Below are positions 8,357 through 17,657 of a DNA stretch of 64,000 nucleotides, in pieces. Source of the DNA: Pseudomonas tructae. Its GTDB lineage: Bacteria; Pseudomonadota; Gammaproteobacteria; Pseudomonadales; Pseudomonadaceae. Location: contig NZ_CP035952.1 of assembly GCF_004214895.1 (NCBI RefSeq), positions 3,792,501 through 3,856,500 of the forward strand. Direction: 5' to 3'. A model generated the notes under the pieces. It had not been told where the DNA came from and did not search any database. It saw only the letters and a list, made by a program, of their open reading frames with translations. Numbering within the stretch: the stretch's first letter is position 1; every line of letters begins with the position of its first letter. Position numbers and translations under genes: made by a program.

Positions 8357-11300
8357 ATGGGACTTGGCAGACGACAGTTCTTCAAGCTCTGTACCGCCGG
8401 CGTCGCCACCGCCACCTGTGCAAGCCTGGGCTTTGCCCCCGGCGTGGCCCAGGCGACCCAGTCGCGCCAGTACAAGCTGCTGCGCGCCAAGGAAACCCGC
8501 AACAACTGCACCTATTGCTCGGTCGGTTGCGGGATTCTCATGTACAGCCTGGGCGACGGTGCCAAGAACGCCAAGGCGCGCATCTTCCATATCGAAGGCG
8601 ACCCCGATCACCCGGTCAGCCGCGGCTCGCTGTGCCCCAAGGGCGCCGGCCTGGTCGACTACGTGCACAGTGAACAGCGCCTGCTCTACCCCGAGTACCG
8701 CGCGCCGGGCTCGGACACATGGCAGCGCATCAGTTGGGACCACGCCATCGAGCGCATCGCCCGCTTGATGAAGGATGACCGCGACGCCAACTTCATCGAG
8801 AAGAACGCCAAGGGCACCACGGTCAACCGCTGGCTCAGCACCGGCATGCTCTGCTCCTCGGCGGCCAGCAGCGAAACCGGCTCGCTCGACCAGCGCTTCA
8901 CCCGCGCCCTGGGCATCCTCGGTACCGACAGCCAGGCGCGGGTCTGCCATGCGCCGACGGTTGCCGCGCTGGCGCCGACCTTTGGCCGTGGCGCCATGAC
9001 CAACAACTGGGTCGACATCAAGAACGCCAACGTCGTGCTGATCATGGGCGGCAATCCCGCCGAAGCGCACCCGGTGGGCTTCAAGTGGGTGATCGAGGCG
9101 AAGATCCGCAACGGTGCCAAGGTCATCGTCGTCGACCCGCGCTTCAACCGCAGCGCCGCGGTGGCCGACATCTACTCGCCGATCCGCGCCGGCTCCGATG
9201 TGACCTTCCTGTTGGGCGTGGTCAACTACCTGATCAGCCACGACAAGATCCAGCACGAGTACGTGCGCCACTACACCAACGCCAGCCTGATCGTGCGCGA
9301 GGACTACCACTTCGACGACGGCCTGTTCAGCGGCTACGACGCGAAAAAACGCAGCTACGACCGCAGCTCCTGGAGCTACGAGCTCGACAGCAAGGGCTAC
9401 GCCAAACGCGACCTGACGTTGCAGCACCCGCGCTGCGTGTGGAACCTGCTCAAGGCCCACGTCAGCCGCTACACCCCGGAGATGGTCACCAACGTCTGCG
9501 GCACGCCCAAGGATGACTTCCTCAATATTTGCGCGATCCTTGGCGAAACCAGCGCCCCGGACAAGACCGCGACCTTCCTCTACGCCCTGGGCTGGACCCA
9601 CCACACCAACGGCGCACAGATGATCCGCGGCTCGGGGATGATCCAGCTGCTGCTGGGCAACATCGGCATGGCCGGTGGCGGGGTCAACGCCCTGCGCGGC
9701 CACTCCAACATCCAGGGCTACACCGACCTGGGCCTGTTGTCGCTGCGCCTGCCCGGCTACATGAACCTGCCGTCCGACGAGCAGACCACCCTGGCCAGCT
9801 ACCTCAAGCAGACCACGCCGACAGCGCTGCTCGAAGATCAGGTCAACTACTACAAGCACACGCCAAAATTCTTCGTCAGCCTGATGAAAAGCCTGTGGGG
9901 CGACAAGGCCACCAAGGACAACGACTGGGGCTTCGACTGGCTGCCCAAGTGGGACGACAGCTACGACGTGCTCAACTACAGCAACCGCATGTACGAGGGC
10001 AAGGTCAACGGCTACATCGCCCAGGGCTTCAACCCGGTGGCGGCCTTCCCCGACAAGAACAAGGCCCAGGCGGCGCTGGCCAAACTCAAGTTCCTGGTGA
10101 TCATCGACCCGCTGGCCACCGAGACCTCGAGCTTCTGGCAGAACCACGGCGAGCAGCACGATGTCGACACCGCCGCGATCCAGACCGAAGTGTTCCGCCT
10201 GCCCTCCTCGTGCTTTGCCGAAGAAGACGGCTCGATCGTCAACTCCGGGCGCTGGCTGCAATGGCACTGGGCCGGTGCCGCGCCGCCCGGCGAGGCCTGG
10301 CACGACGGCAAGATCCTCGGCCACCTGTTCCTGAAAATCCGCGAGCTGTACGAAAAGGAAGGCGGCGCCAACCCGGCACCGATCCTCAACATGGCCTGGG
10401 ACTATGCCGACCCGCTGGACCCCAAGCCCGAAGAAGTGGCCAAGGAATCCAACGGCCGCGCCCTCGCCGACCTGCACGACGAACAAGGCAAACTGATCCT
10501 GCGCAAGGGCCAGTTGCTCAACGACTTCTCGCAACTGCGCGACGACGGCAGCACCCAGTGCTTCAACTGGATCTTCGCCGGTTCCTGGACCGAACAAGGC
10601 AACCAGATGGCCCGTCGCGACAACGCCGACAGCGGCCTGGGCTGCACCCCGGGCTGGGCCTGGGCCTGGCCGCAGAACCGGCGCATCCTCTACAACCGCG
10701 CATCAGCCGACCCGCAGGGCCAGCCGTGGGACCCCAAACGCAAGCTGATCGGCTGGGACGGCGAACGCTGGAGCGGCGTCGATGTGCCCGACTTTGCCGT
10801 CAGCGCCGCCCCCGGCGGCAAGGTCAACCCGTTCATCATGCTGCCTGAAGGCCTGGGCCGGCTGTTCTCGGTGGGCGCGATGAACGACGGGCCGTTCCCC
10901 GAGCACTACGAGCCGACCGAAAGCCCGCTGACAAGCAACCCGCTGCACCCGAACGTGACCTACAGCCCGACCGCACGGCTGTACGAAAACGACCGCCAGC
11001 GCATGGGTAAACGCGAAGAGTTCCCCTACGTGGCGACCACCTACTCGATCACCGAACTATTCCGCCACTGGACCAAGCACGCGCGCCTGAACGCCATCGT
11101 CCAGCCCGAGCAGTTCGTCGAGGTCGGCGAGAAGCTGGCGGCCGACAAGGGCATCGTCCAGGGCGATATGGTCAAGGTCAGCACCAAGCGTGGCTACATC
11201 AAGGCCAAGGCCGTGGTGACCAAGCGCATCCGTCGCCTGGCGGTCGATGGCCAGGACGTCGACACCATCGGTATCCCCTGCCACTGGGGTTATGAAGGCA

Positions 11301-11407
11301 GCACGCGCAAGGGCTTTCTGGCCAACACCCTGACCCCGGGCATCGGCGAGTCGAACACCCATACGCCGGAGTACAAGGCGTTTCTCGTGAACATTGAAAA
11401 GGTCTGA
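8357..11407 (+). CDS. fdnG: Formate dehydrogenase-N/O alpha subunit, cysteine form
   Basis: 1016 residues, normal family length, preceded by GAGGAGATACCC. It has a Tat signal (GRRQFFK) and a 4Fe-4S cluster site at Cys51, Cys54, Cys58 and Cys93. The molybdopterin-binding regions are typical, for example [16 protein letters not shown] and the C-terminal dinucleotide-binding domain. The active-site position, which is selenocysteine 196 in E. coli FdnG, is Cys197 here ([17 protein letters not shown]), encoded by TGC at 8945-8947 with no in-frame TGA. It oxidises formate to CO2 on the periplasmic side, passing electrons to the beta and gamma subunits and quinone. First gene of fdnGHI-fdhE. Confidence 0.95.
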   Translation: MGLGRRQFFKLCTAGVATATCASLGFAPGVAQATQSRQYKLLRAKETRNNCTYCSVGCGILMYSLGDGAKNAKARIFHIEGDPDHPVSRGSLCPKGAGLVDYVHSEQRLLYPEYRAPGSDTWQRISWDHAIERIARLMKDDRDANFIEKNAKGTTVNRWLSTGMLCSSAASSETGSLDQRFTRALGILGTDSQARVCHAPTVAALAPTFGRGAMTNNWVDIKNANVVLIMGGNPAEAHPVGFKWVIEAKIRNGAKVIVVDPRFNRSAAVADIYSPIRAGSDVTFLLGVVNYLISHDKIQHEYVRHYTNASLIVREDYHFDDGLFSGYDAKKRSYDRSSWSYELDSKGYAKRDLTLQHPRCVWNLLKAHVSRYTPEMVTNVCGTPKDDFLNICAILGETSAPDKTATFLYALGWTHHTNGAQMIRGSGMIQLLLGNIGMAGGGVNALRGHSNIQGYTDLGLLSLRLPGYMNLPSDEQTTLASYLKQTTPTALLEDQVNYYKHTPKFFVSLMKSLWGDKATKDNDWGFDWLPKWDDSYDVLNYSNRMYEGKVNGYIAQGFNPVAAFPDKNKAQAALAKLKFLVIIDPLATETSSFWQNHGEQHDVDTAAIQTEVFRLPSSCFAEEDGSIVNSGRWLQWHWAGAAPPGEAWHDGKILGHLFLKIRELYEKEGGANPAPILNMAWDYADPLDPKPEEVAKESNGRALADLHDEQGKLILRKGQLLNDFSQLRDDGSTQCFNWIFAGSWTEQGNQMARRDNADSGLGCTPGWAWAWPQNRRILYNRASADPQGQPWDPKRKLIGWDGERWSGVDVPDFAVSAAPGGKVNPFIMLPEGLGRLFSVGAMNDGPFPEHYEPTESPLTSNPLHPNVTYSPTARLYENDRQRMGKREEFPYVATTYSITELFRHWTKHARLNAIVQPEQFVEVGEKLAADKGIVQGDMVKVSTKRGYIKAKAVVTKRIRRLAVDGQDVDTIGIPCHWGYEGSTRKGFLANTLTPGIGESNTHTPEYKAFLVNIEKV

Positions 11408-11418
11408 GGGCGAACACC

Positions 11419-12315
11419 ATGTCCATGCAATCCCAAGACATCGTCCGCCGCTCGGCCACCAACGTGCTGACCCCGGCGCCACACACCCGCGATCACCAGG
11501 CCGAAGTGGCCAAGCTGATCGACGTGAGCATCTGCATCGGCTGCAAGGCCTGCCAGGTGGCCTGCAACGAATGGAACGACCTGCGCGATGAAGTCGGCCA
11601 CAACGTCGGCGTGTACGACAACCCGGCCGACCTGTCGGCCGAAACCTGGACGCTGATGCGTTTTGATGAAGTCGAAGACGAAAGCGGCAAGCTCCAATGG
11701 CTGATCCGCAAGGACGGCTGCATGCACTGCGCCGACCCCGGCTGCCTGAAAGCCTGCCCGCAACCGGGGGCGATCATCCAGTACGCCAACGGTATCGTCG
11801 ACTTTCAGTCCGAGCACTGCATCGGTTGCGGCTACTGCATCGCCGGCTGCCCGTTCGATGTGCCGCGCATCAGCCAGAAAGACAACAAGGCCTACAAGTG
11901 CACGCTGTGCGTCGACCGGGTTTCGGTCGGCCAGGAGCCGGCCTGCGTCAAGACCTGCCCGACCGGAGCGATCAACTTCGGCAGCAAAGAGGACATGCTG
12001 CACCAGGCCGGCGAACGGGTCAGCGAACTGCAGGGCCGCGGCTTTGCCGGTGCCGGCATCTATGACCCGCAAGGCGTGGGCGGTACCCACGTGGTCTACG
12101 TGCTGCAGCACGCCGACAAGCCGCAGCTGTACCACAAGCTGCCCACCGACCCGCGCATCAGCAACGCCATCCAGGGCTGGAAAGGCTGGATGAAACCGGT
12201 GGCCGCGGCGGCGTTCTTCGCCACCCTGGCCGGCACCCTGTTCCACTACATCGGCGTCGGCCCCAACGAGGTCGACGAACAGGATGAGAAGCTCGAAGAG
12301 GATACCCACGCATGA
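11419..12315 (+). CDS. fdnH: Formate dehydrogenase beta subunit (four 4Fe-4S clusters)
   Basis: 298 residues. Cysteine motifs appear in order: [11 protein letters not shown] near residue 37, [13 protein letters not shown] near 100, [13 protein letters not shown] near 134 and [21 protein letters not shown] near 155. These form the ferredoxin-like electron wire of FdnH/FdoH. A single C-terminal membrane helix ([18 protein letters not shown]) anchors the subunit, as in the E. coli crystal structure family. It starts 11 bp after fdnG and overlaps fdnI by ATGA, so the subunits are co-translated. Confidence 0.95.
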   Translation: MSMQSQDIVRRSATNVLTPAPHTRDHQAEVAKLIDVSICIGCKACQVACNEWNDLRDEVGHNVGVYDNPADLSAETWTLMRFDEVEDESGKLQWLIRKDGCMHCADPGCLKACPQPGAIIQYANGIVDFQSEHCIGCGYCIAGCPFDVPRISQKDNKAYKCTLCVDRVSVGQEPACVKTCPTGAINFGSKEDMLHQAGERVSELQGRGFAGAGIYDPQGVGGTHVVYVLQHADKPQLYHKLPTDPRISNAIQGWKGWMKPVAAAAFFATLAGTLFHYIGVGPNEVDEQDEKLEEDTHA

Positions 12316-12959
12316 ACAAGGACAAACTGATCCTGCGCACGCGTTTCATCGAACGCGCCAGCCACTGGTTCATGGTGATCTGCTTCTTCGCCGTGGCGCT
12401 GTCGGGGCTGTCGTGGTTCTTCCCCTCGCTCAACGGCCTTAACGCGGTGTTCGGCACCCCGCAGCTGGCGCGCATCCTTCATCCGTTTTTCGGTGTGCTG
12501 GTGTTTTTGCTGCTGATGTTCCTGTTCGTGCGCTTCGTGCGCTACAACCTGCCCGAGCGCGAAGACCTGCAGTGGTTCAAGAACCTCAAACAGGTGCTGG
12601 CCGGCGAGCATGAACCGGCGCTGAACATCGGCAAGTACAACGCCGGTCAGAAGATCCTGTTCTGGGGCATCATGGGCCTGATCAGCCTGCTGCTGCTCAG
12701 CGGCGTGGTGATCTGGCGGCCGTACTTCGCCCCGCTGTTCAGCATCCCGACCATCCGTATCGGCCTGCTGGTACACGCGCTGGCCGGCATCAGCCTGATC
12801 CTGCTGATCATCGGCCATGCGTACCTGGCGTTCTGGGTCAAAGGCTCGATTCGCGGCATGGTCACCGGCTACGTCAGCCGCCGTTGGGCCAAGACCCACC
12901 ACGACCGCTGGTACCGCCAACTCAACAGCAAGCAAAGCAAAGCCGGGAGCGACAAATGA
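12312..12959 (+). CDS. fdnI: Formate dehydrogenase gamma subunit, cytochrome b556
   Basis: 215 residues with four predicted membrane helices (for example [71 protein letters not shown]). His residues near helices 1 and 4 are positioned to ligate the two haems. It transfers electrons from the beta subunit to quinone. The start overlaps the fdnH stop (ATGA) and the stop overlaps the fdhE start. Confidence 0.94.
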   Translation: MNKDKLILRTRFIERASHWFMVICFFAVALSGLSWFFPSLNGLNAVFGTPQLARILHPFFGVLVFLLLMFLFVRFVRYNLPEREDLQWFKNLKQVLAGEHEPALNIGKYNAGQKILFWGIMGLISLLLLSGVVIWRPYFAPLFSIPTIRIGLLVHALAGISLILLIIGHAYLAFWVKGSIRGMVTGYVSRRWAKTHHDRWYRQLNSKQSKAGSDK

Positions 12960-13867
12960 GCAGCATCCAGATGACCCCGGTGCAGACGCCCAGCGGCGGC
13001 GTCAACGAGATCGTCGCGGTGCTGCTGCCGTCGCTCAAGGACCGCTACCGCAAACGTGCGACGCGTCTGCGCCAGCTGGCCGATGGGCATGCCATGGGCG
13101 ATTACCTGGGCTTTTGTGCCAGCATCGCTGATGCCCAGCAGCAACTGCTGGCCACGCTGCCGCTGCCTGAGGCACTGGCAGCCGGACTGGCCGCGCGCCT
13201 GAACGAAGGCCGGCCACCGCTGGCGAGCGCCGAGTACCCGCGCGACGGTTACTGGCAGCAGCTGCTGAGCGCCTTGATCGATGCGCTTTACAGCAACGCC
13301 AACCCGACCGTGCGCAGCACCCTGGACACCTTGCGCGGCTACTCGGCGGCGCAGCTGGAAGTACTGGCCAGTGCCCTGCTCGCCGCTGACTATGAGCAGG
13401 TCGACAGCGGCCAGGCGCTATTCCTCTGGAGCGCGCTGGCGTTGTATTTCACCCAACTGGCCAATGCCCTGCCCGCCTCGGCCAGGGCCGGCCTGGGCGA
13501 GCAACGCCAGCATTGCCCGGTGTGCGCCAGCGCGCCGGTGGCCAGCGTGATCATGACCGGCGCCCAGGCCGGGCTGCGTTACCTGCATTGCGGCCTGTGC
13601 GAAAGCCGCTGGCACATGGTTCGGGTAAAATGCAGCAACTGCGAAGCCACCGGCGCCCTGGACTACTGGTCGCTGGAACGGCAGGATGCGCCGATAAAGG
13701 CCGAGAGCTGCAACGACTGTCACAGCTACCTGAAAGTGTTGTACCCGGAAAAGGACCGCGACCAGGACGTACTGGCCGATGACCTGGCTTCCCTGGCGCT
13801 GGACGCCGAGGTGGAGCGCGAGGGGTATGGGCGCAGTGCTGTCAGTCCGTTTCTGTTTCCTGGCTGA
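12956..13867 (+). CDS. fdhE: Formate dehydrogenase accessory protein FdhE
   Basis: From ATG 12956 (GGGAGC upstream, overlapping the fdnI stop) the product is 303 residues, normal for FdhE. Two rubredoxin-like zinc/iron motifs are visible: CPVCASAPVAS with CGLCESRWH, and CSNCEATG with CNDCHSYLK. FdhE is a cytoplasmic chaperone required for activity of respiratory formate dehydrogenases. In P. putida-type loci selA and selB commonly follow fdhE; here a REP pair and an unrelated small gene follow, consistent with the cysteine-type FdnG. Confidence 0.93.
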   Translation: MSSIQMTPVQTPSGGVNEIVAVLLPSLKDRYRKRATRLRQLADGHAMGDYLGFCASIADAQQQLLATLPLPEALAAGLAARLNEGRPPLASAEYPRDGYWQQLLSALIDALYSNANPTVRSTLDTLRGYSAAQLEVLASALLAADYEQVDSGQALFLWSALALYFTQLANALPASARAGLGEQRQHCPVCASAPVASVIMTGAQAGLRYLHCGLCESRWHMVRVKCSNCEATGALDYWSLERQDAPIKAESCNDCHSYLKVLYPEKDRDQDVLADDLASLALDAEVEREGYGRSAVSPFLFPG

Positions 13868-13874
13868 TAAACCT

Positions 13875-13946
13875 GATCGCGGGGCAAGCCTGCTCCCACA
13901 GGATCTGCACAATCCCTGTAGGAGCGGGCTTGCCCCGCGATAAAGC
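13875..13946 (+). repeat. REP pair (inverted) after fdhE
   Basis: Two Pseudomonas REP units in opposite orientation, 13875-13901 and 13916-13946, with cores ATCGCGGGGCAAGCC and GGGCTTGCCCCGCGAT around a 14-bp spacer. It lies immediately after the formate dehydrogenase operon and can fold into a long hairpin, likely stabilising or terminating the transcript. Confidence 0.9.
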
Positions 13947-13969
13947 CCCCATACCAATACGGAACCCCC

Positions 13970-14197
13970 ATGGGCATCAAGAAATCCTCCGCCGAACTCA
14001 AACGCGACCTGAAAAGCGTCGCCAGCAACCTGGAACGCACCGCCGGTGAAATCAGCAAACTGGCCGAACGCATCGACGGCGTCGACGTGGTCGCCGTGTT
14101 GCACCTGATGAATCGCCTGTACAAGGACTCCGACAAACTCAAAGCCTACGCCGACGAGATCAAGGGCGGGCGCATCGTGCGCGGCAAAGCCGAGTAA
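13970..14197 (+). CDS. Conserved small hypothetical protein, helical
   Basis: 75 residues, highly charged (Lys/Glu/Asp rich) with no signal peptide or membrane segment. The sequence starts MGIKKSSAELKRDLKSVASN and looks like two or three amphipathic helices, possibly a coiled coil. Ribosome binding is weak (GGAA). It ends tail-to-tail with the RES toxin gene, the stops abutting. I do not recognise a functional family; codon use matches the surrounding core genes. Confidence 0.6.
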   Translation: MGIKKSSAELKRDLKSVASNLERTAGEISKLAERIDGVDVVAVLHLMNRLYKDSDKLKAYADEIKGGRIVRGKAE

Positions 14198-14848
14198 TCA
14201 GCCCATGCGCCCGGCAACCAGCAGCACCCCGATCTGCTCGGCCAGGTGCAGCAGCTCGGCATAAGCGCCGCTGTCGTGCAGCACGCTGCGCGACTGGCCC
14301 TGGGGCCTGAACATTGTGCCCGTCAGTCGATCGCCAAACAGCATCATTGCCCGTGCGCTGTCATCCTGTCGTGACGTCCAGCACAGGCCCTGTACCTCAG
14401 GGTTCTGCCGGTAAATCGCCTCGGCCCACAGGCGGGTCTGCGGGTACTGGTCCTTCTCGGTATCGATCAACTGGTTGCGCGGCACCCCGAGCTTGCGCAA
14501 CGCCTTGCTGCCCAGGTCCACCAGCAGCAGGTCCTGTGCACTGAGCAGCACCGAGTGCAACTGCCCGTGCAATTTGAGCGTGTCGTAGGTCTTGAGGCCA
14601 GCGGCAAAAGGCACGTCGTGGAACACTGTTTCCAGCGCCGCACAGTCAAAGCTGGTGCCACCGTACAAGGTCGGGATCGGCTGGCCGCGGGCATCCCTGA
14701 TCGGGCTGAAACGGGCATTGCCCTTGAGCCCGGGGTTGAACTGGCCGGGGCCGTACTGATCCAGGTGAACACGGTGGATCGGCGTAGCCCTGGCCCAGCT
14801 CAGGGTCGATAACTGCAGCACACCGGCAGGCGCCGGTGTATCAACCAT
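14198..14848 (-). CDS. RES-domain toxin of a RES/Xre-type toxin-antitoxin pair
   Basis: 216 residues from ATG 14848 (GGGC upstream, overlapping the antitoxin gene by 8 bp). RES signatures are HRVH near the N-terminus, GNARFSPI, YGGTSFDCAALETVFHDV (the R-x-E/S core region) and a C-terminal DDSARAMMLFGDRL. RES toxins are NAD-binding enzymes: MbcT-like members degrade NAD+, and ParT-like members ADP-ribosylate phosphoribosyl pyrophosphate synthetase. Which reaction applies here is not decidable. It is coupled to the upstream gene that carries the matching toxin-binding domain. Confidence 0.85.
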   Translation of the reverse strand: MVDTPAPAGVLQLSTLSWARATPIHRVHLDQYGPGQFNPGLKGNARFSPIRDARGQPIPTLYGGTSFDCAALETVFHDVPFAAGLKTYDTLKLHGQLHSVLLSAQDLLLVDLGSKALRKLGVPRNQLIDTEKDQYPQTRLWAEAIYRQNPEVQGLCWTSRQDDSARAMMLFGDRLTGTMFRPQGQSRSVLHDSGAYAELLHLAEQIGVLLVAGRMG

Positions 14849-15500
14849 GGGCGACGCCCTGCAGTTCGTCTTCGGCGGCGGCCAGCACCTGCTCCGGCGC
14901 GCTGCCGAGCAGATCGAGCGGGCGCTTGCCGCCCAGCAAACCATTGGCCGACATGAACCAGTAAGCCAGGCCCCAGCTGTCCTTGGCCTCGGCAAAGCGC
15001 GCCAGCACCGGCGCCATGGCCTTGAGCGGCCGGTAACCGGCATCCAGGCCGTACGCCGGGAAGTAATCGACACCATGGTGACGCAGGGCGAAGATCGCCC
15101 CTTCGCGCTTCCACTTGTTCGGTTGGGCGCTGGGGTTGCTTGGGCTGAAGCCTGCCAGCCCGGCAATCTGTGCGGCGGTCAACCAGTCGCCGCTCTGCAG
15201 CACCGCCGTACGCGCCTGGGCCAGCATCGCTGCCTCCTTGAGCGCATTGGGTGTTGGCGGCGCCTTGGGTACCAGGGCTTCGACGATGGACTCAAGGGCT
15301 TGCTGCTGTTGCCGGCCCATCAGGCTTTTGACGAAACCGGCAACGCTGGCGAAGGTTGCGGCAATGGCATCGACCTCACCCGGGCTGGCATCGGCCAGGG
15401 CAACCGCCACCACCTGCTCGGCCTGTTGGCGGCTCTGGCGCTTGCGCACATCCTTGGGCGAACCGGCCAGGGCCAGACGCGGATCGGAAGCACGGCGCAT
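14841..15500 (-). CDS. Antitoxin with MbcA/ParS/Xre C-terminal toxin-binding domain
   Basis: 219 residues, longer than the usual ~120-150. The C-terminus (SWGLAYWFMSANGLLGGKRP then LDLLGS...VLAAAEDELQG) fits the DUF2384-type MbcA/ParS/Xre toxin-binding domain. The middle (GDWLTAAQIAGLAGFSPSNP) resembles a DNA-binding helix-turn-helix. The N-terminal 90 residues are Ala/Gln-rich helix. AAGGGGGTTGT precedes ATG 15500. First gene of the pair, presumably neutralising the RES enzyme and repressing the operon through the palindrome upstream. Confidence 0.78.
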   Translation of the reverse strand: MRRASDPRLALAGSPKDVRKRQSRQQAEQVVAVALADASPGEVDAIAATFASVAGFVKSLMGRQQQQALESIVEALVPKAPPTPNALKEAAMLAQARTAVLQSGDWLTAAQIAGLAGFSPSNPSAQPNKWKREGAIFALRHHGVDYFPAYGLDAGYRPLKAMAPVLARFAEAKDSWGLAYWFMSANGLLGGKRPLDLLGSAPEQVLAAAEDELQGVAHG

Positions 15501-15522
15501 ACAACCCCCTTTCGATTAGATC

Positions 15523-15547
15523 GGATATCTATAATTTATAGTAATCC
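15523..15547. promoter_or_regulatory. Near-perfect 25-bp palindrome, candidate operator of the RES TA operon
   Basis: The halves GGAT-nn-CTATAA and TTATAG-nn-ATCC are arranged around a single central base. It is strongly AT-rich within 65% GC surroundings and sits 23-47 bp upstream of the antitoxin ATG, where a -10 element would be. An autorepressing antitoxin dimer is the obvious ligand (inference). Confidence 0.6.
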
Positions 15548-15642
15548 AGATAATCCATGAGCACCAGCCACGTGCCGACGACTGACTAGCAAAACCTGCC
15601 AGTGCTCTTACACTTGCCTTGAGTGGCTGAGGAGCACCTGCG

Positions 15643-17166
15643 ATGAACCGCTGTGACGTGCTGATTATCGGCGCCGGCCCCACCGGGCTGGTACTGGCCC
15701 TGTGGTTGAGCAAGCTGGGCATCAAGGTACGTATCGTCGACAAGACCGCCGCCCCCGGCACTACCTCGCGGGCCCTGGCGGTGCAGGCGCGAACCCTGGA
15801 GCTGTATCGCCAGCTGGACCTGACCGAGGCGATTCTCGAGCAGGGCCACCAAGTGCCGGCGGCCAATTTGTGGGTCAAGGGCGAAGCCGCCGCGCGCCTG
15901 CCGTTCAGCGCCATTGGCAGCGACCTTACGCCCTATCCGTTTTTACACATCTACCCGCAGGACCAGCACGAGCAACTGCTGATCGAACGTCTGCAGCGCT
16001 TTGGCGTTGAGGTCGAACGGCAAACCGAGCTGCTGGGTCTGAGCCAGGACGCCGAAGGTGTCACGGCCCGCCTGCGCGATGCCGATGGTGTCGAACAAGT
16101 GTGCGAAGCCGACTACCTGGGCGGTTGCGACGGCGCCCGTTCGACGGTGCGCAAGGCCCTGGGCATTGGCTTTCCGGGCGGCACCTACGAGCAGGTGTTC
16201 TATGTCGCCGATGTCGACGGCGCGGGGCCGGCGTTCAATGGCGAATTGCATGTGGACCTCGACGAGGCGGACTTTCTCGCCGTGTTCCCGCTGGCGGGCA
16301 ATGGCCGCGCGCGGTTGATCGGAACCGTGCGCGACGAACGGGCCGAACACCCGGAGCATTTGAGTTTCGAGGATGTCAGCCGCCGCGCCATGGAGCACCT
16401 GAAGGTCGAGGTCACCCGGGTCAATTGGTTCTCCACCTACCGCGTCCACCACCGCGTGGCCGAGCAGTTCAGCCGCGGCCGCGTCTTGCTGCTGGGTGAC
16501 GCCGCCCACGTGCACAGCCCGGCCGGTGGCCAGGGCATGAACACCGGCATCGGCGACGCCATCAACCTGGCCTGGAAACTGGCGGCGGTGTTGCAGGGGG
16601 CGGCCACCCAGACCTTGCTCGACACCTATGAAATCGAGCGTAGCGCCTTCGCCCGGCGCCTGGTGTCGACCACCGACCAGGTGTTCAACTTCGTCACCGC
16701 CGATGGCCGCCTGGCGACCCTGGTGCGCACACGGGTAGCGCCGCTGTTGATCCCGCGGGTGGCCGCGTTCAAGGCCGCGCGCGAGTTACTGTTTCGCACC
16801 GTCTCGCAAATCACCCTGAACTACCGCGACATGCCCTTGAGCGTCGGCTGCGCCGGCCAGGTGCACGGTGGCGAGCGCATGCCCTGGGTCAGCGACGGCG
16901 GCCACGACAACTACGCGGGGCTGGCGCGCCTGTGCTGGCAGGTACAGGTCTACGGCGCGGCCAGCGGCAGCCTGGTGGCCTGGTGTGCCGAACGCGGCAT
17001 GCCGCTGGAAGTCTTCGAATGGTGCGACGCCCATGCAAGGTCAGGCCTGCAACTCGACGGCGTGTACTTGTTGCGGCCGGACAGCTACGTCGCCCTGGCC
17101 CAGGTCGGTGCCGGGCCGCAGGTGCTGGAAGACTACTTCAGCGCACGCGGGATGCGCGGGTACTAG
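15643..17166 (+). CDS. FAD-dependent aromatic monooxygenase (PHBH/PheA-TfdB family)
   Basis: 507 residues. It shows the N-terminal Rossmann motif GAGPTGL, the ATG-type motif region GGCDGARSTVRKALG near residue 160, and the third FAD motif GDAAHVHSPAGGQGMNTGIG near residue 285. A C-terminal thioredoxin-like tail is present, as in phenol/pentachlorophenol hydroxylases. It would hydroxylate an aromatic or polyketide-like substrate with NAD(P)H and O2. It stands alone, divergent from the TA operon, with no aromatic ring-cleavage genes nearby, so the substrate is open. Confidence 0.85.
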   Translation: MNRCDVLIIGAGPTGLVLALWLSKLGIKVRIVDKTAAPGTTSRALAVQARTLELYRQLDLTEAILEQGHQVPAANLWVKGEAAARLPFSAIGSDLTPYPFLHIYPQDQHEQLLIERLQRFGVEVERQTELLGLSQDAEGVTARLRDADGVEQVCEADYLGGCDGARSTVRKALGIGFPGGTYEQVFYVADVDGAGPAFNGELHVDLDEADFLAVFPLAGNGRARLIGTVRDERAEHPEHLSFEDVSRRAMEHLKVEVTRVNWFSTYRVHHRVAEQFSRGRVLLLGDAAHVHSPAGGQGMNTGIGDAINLAWKLAAVLQGAATQTLLDTYEIERSAFARRLVSTTDQVFNFVTADGRLATLVRTRVAPLLIPRVAAFKAARELLFRTVSQITLNYRDMPLSVGCAGQVHGGERMPWVSDGGHDNYAGLARLCWQVQVYGAASGSLVAWCAERGMPLEVFEWCDAHARSGLQLDGVYLLRPDSYVALAQVGAGPQVLEDYFSARGMRGY

Positions 17167-17184
17167 CCTGATTGTGCGAGAATT

Positions 17185-17580
17185 GTGCCTGGAATGTCTG
17201 GTCTGCCAAGGAATAGCATCATCACTACCCCTGCCCCTGTATCTGCCCCACAACTCGAGTACCGCCGCGTGGCGTTCCTCAATATCTACATCAATGACTT
17301 GAGCATCTATGTCGGCGCGCCCCTGATGGCGCTGACGGTGTTCGACTGGATGCCCAAAAGCATTACCGCCACCTGCATACTGGTGATTCTCGGCCTGTGC
17401 TTTCTGAGCTTCCCATTGGCGATGCTGGTGCGCTGCCCGCTGTGCAACGCGGCGATGCTGCACCTGTACAAGGACGAACCCGGCACCGCACTGTCACGCC
17501 GGGTCGGCTTCAGTGAAGTGCGCAGGCTCAAGAAGGTGCGTTGCCTGAAGTGCGACGGGCTGTTGAAGATTCGCGATTGA
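17185..17580 (+). CDS. Small membrane protein with C-terminal zinc ribbon
   Basis: Up to 131 residues (GTG 17185, or ATG 17194; neither has a strong ribosome site). Two hydrophobic helices (IYVGAPLMALTVF and ATCILVILGLCFLSFPLAML) precede a cytoplasmic domain with CPLC and CLKC pairs, probably binding one zinc. No family function is known to me. It follows the monooxygenase by 18 bp, but the two need not be related. Confidence 0.65.
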   Translation: MPGMSGLPRNSIITTPAPVSAPQLEYRRVAFLNIYINDLSIYVGAPLMALTVFDWMPKSITATCILVILGLCFLSFPLAMLVRCPLCNAAMLHLYKDEPGTALSRRVGFSEVRRLKKVRCLKCDGLLKIRD

Positions 17581-17592
17581 TCGTAGGGCCTC

Positions 17593-17657
17593 ATCGCGGG
17601 GCAAGCCCGCTCCCACAGGGCTGGTGAAAAACTGTGAGAGCGGGCTTGCCCCGCGAT
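17593..17657 (+). repeat. REP pair between convergent genes
   Basis: Inverted REP units at 17593-17618 and 17632-17657 around a 13-bp spacer. It fills the gap between two convergent genes and touches the stop codon of the MFS gene, so it probably serves as a bidirectional transcript end. Confidence 0.9.

Noticed and set aside
8945..8947. Selenocysteine (TGA) codon in fdnG
   Set aside because: The codon is TGC and the frame is open throughout.
8312..10597. 761-residue open frame on the minus strand across fdnG
   Set aside because: Antisense shadow of a GC-rich gene; the plus-strand product has all FdnG motifs and the minus-strand translation is low-complexity Val/Ala/Gly without a recognisable domain.
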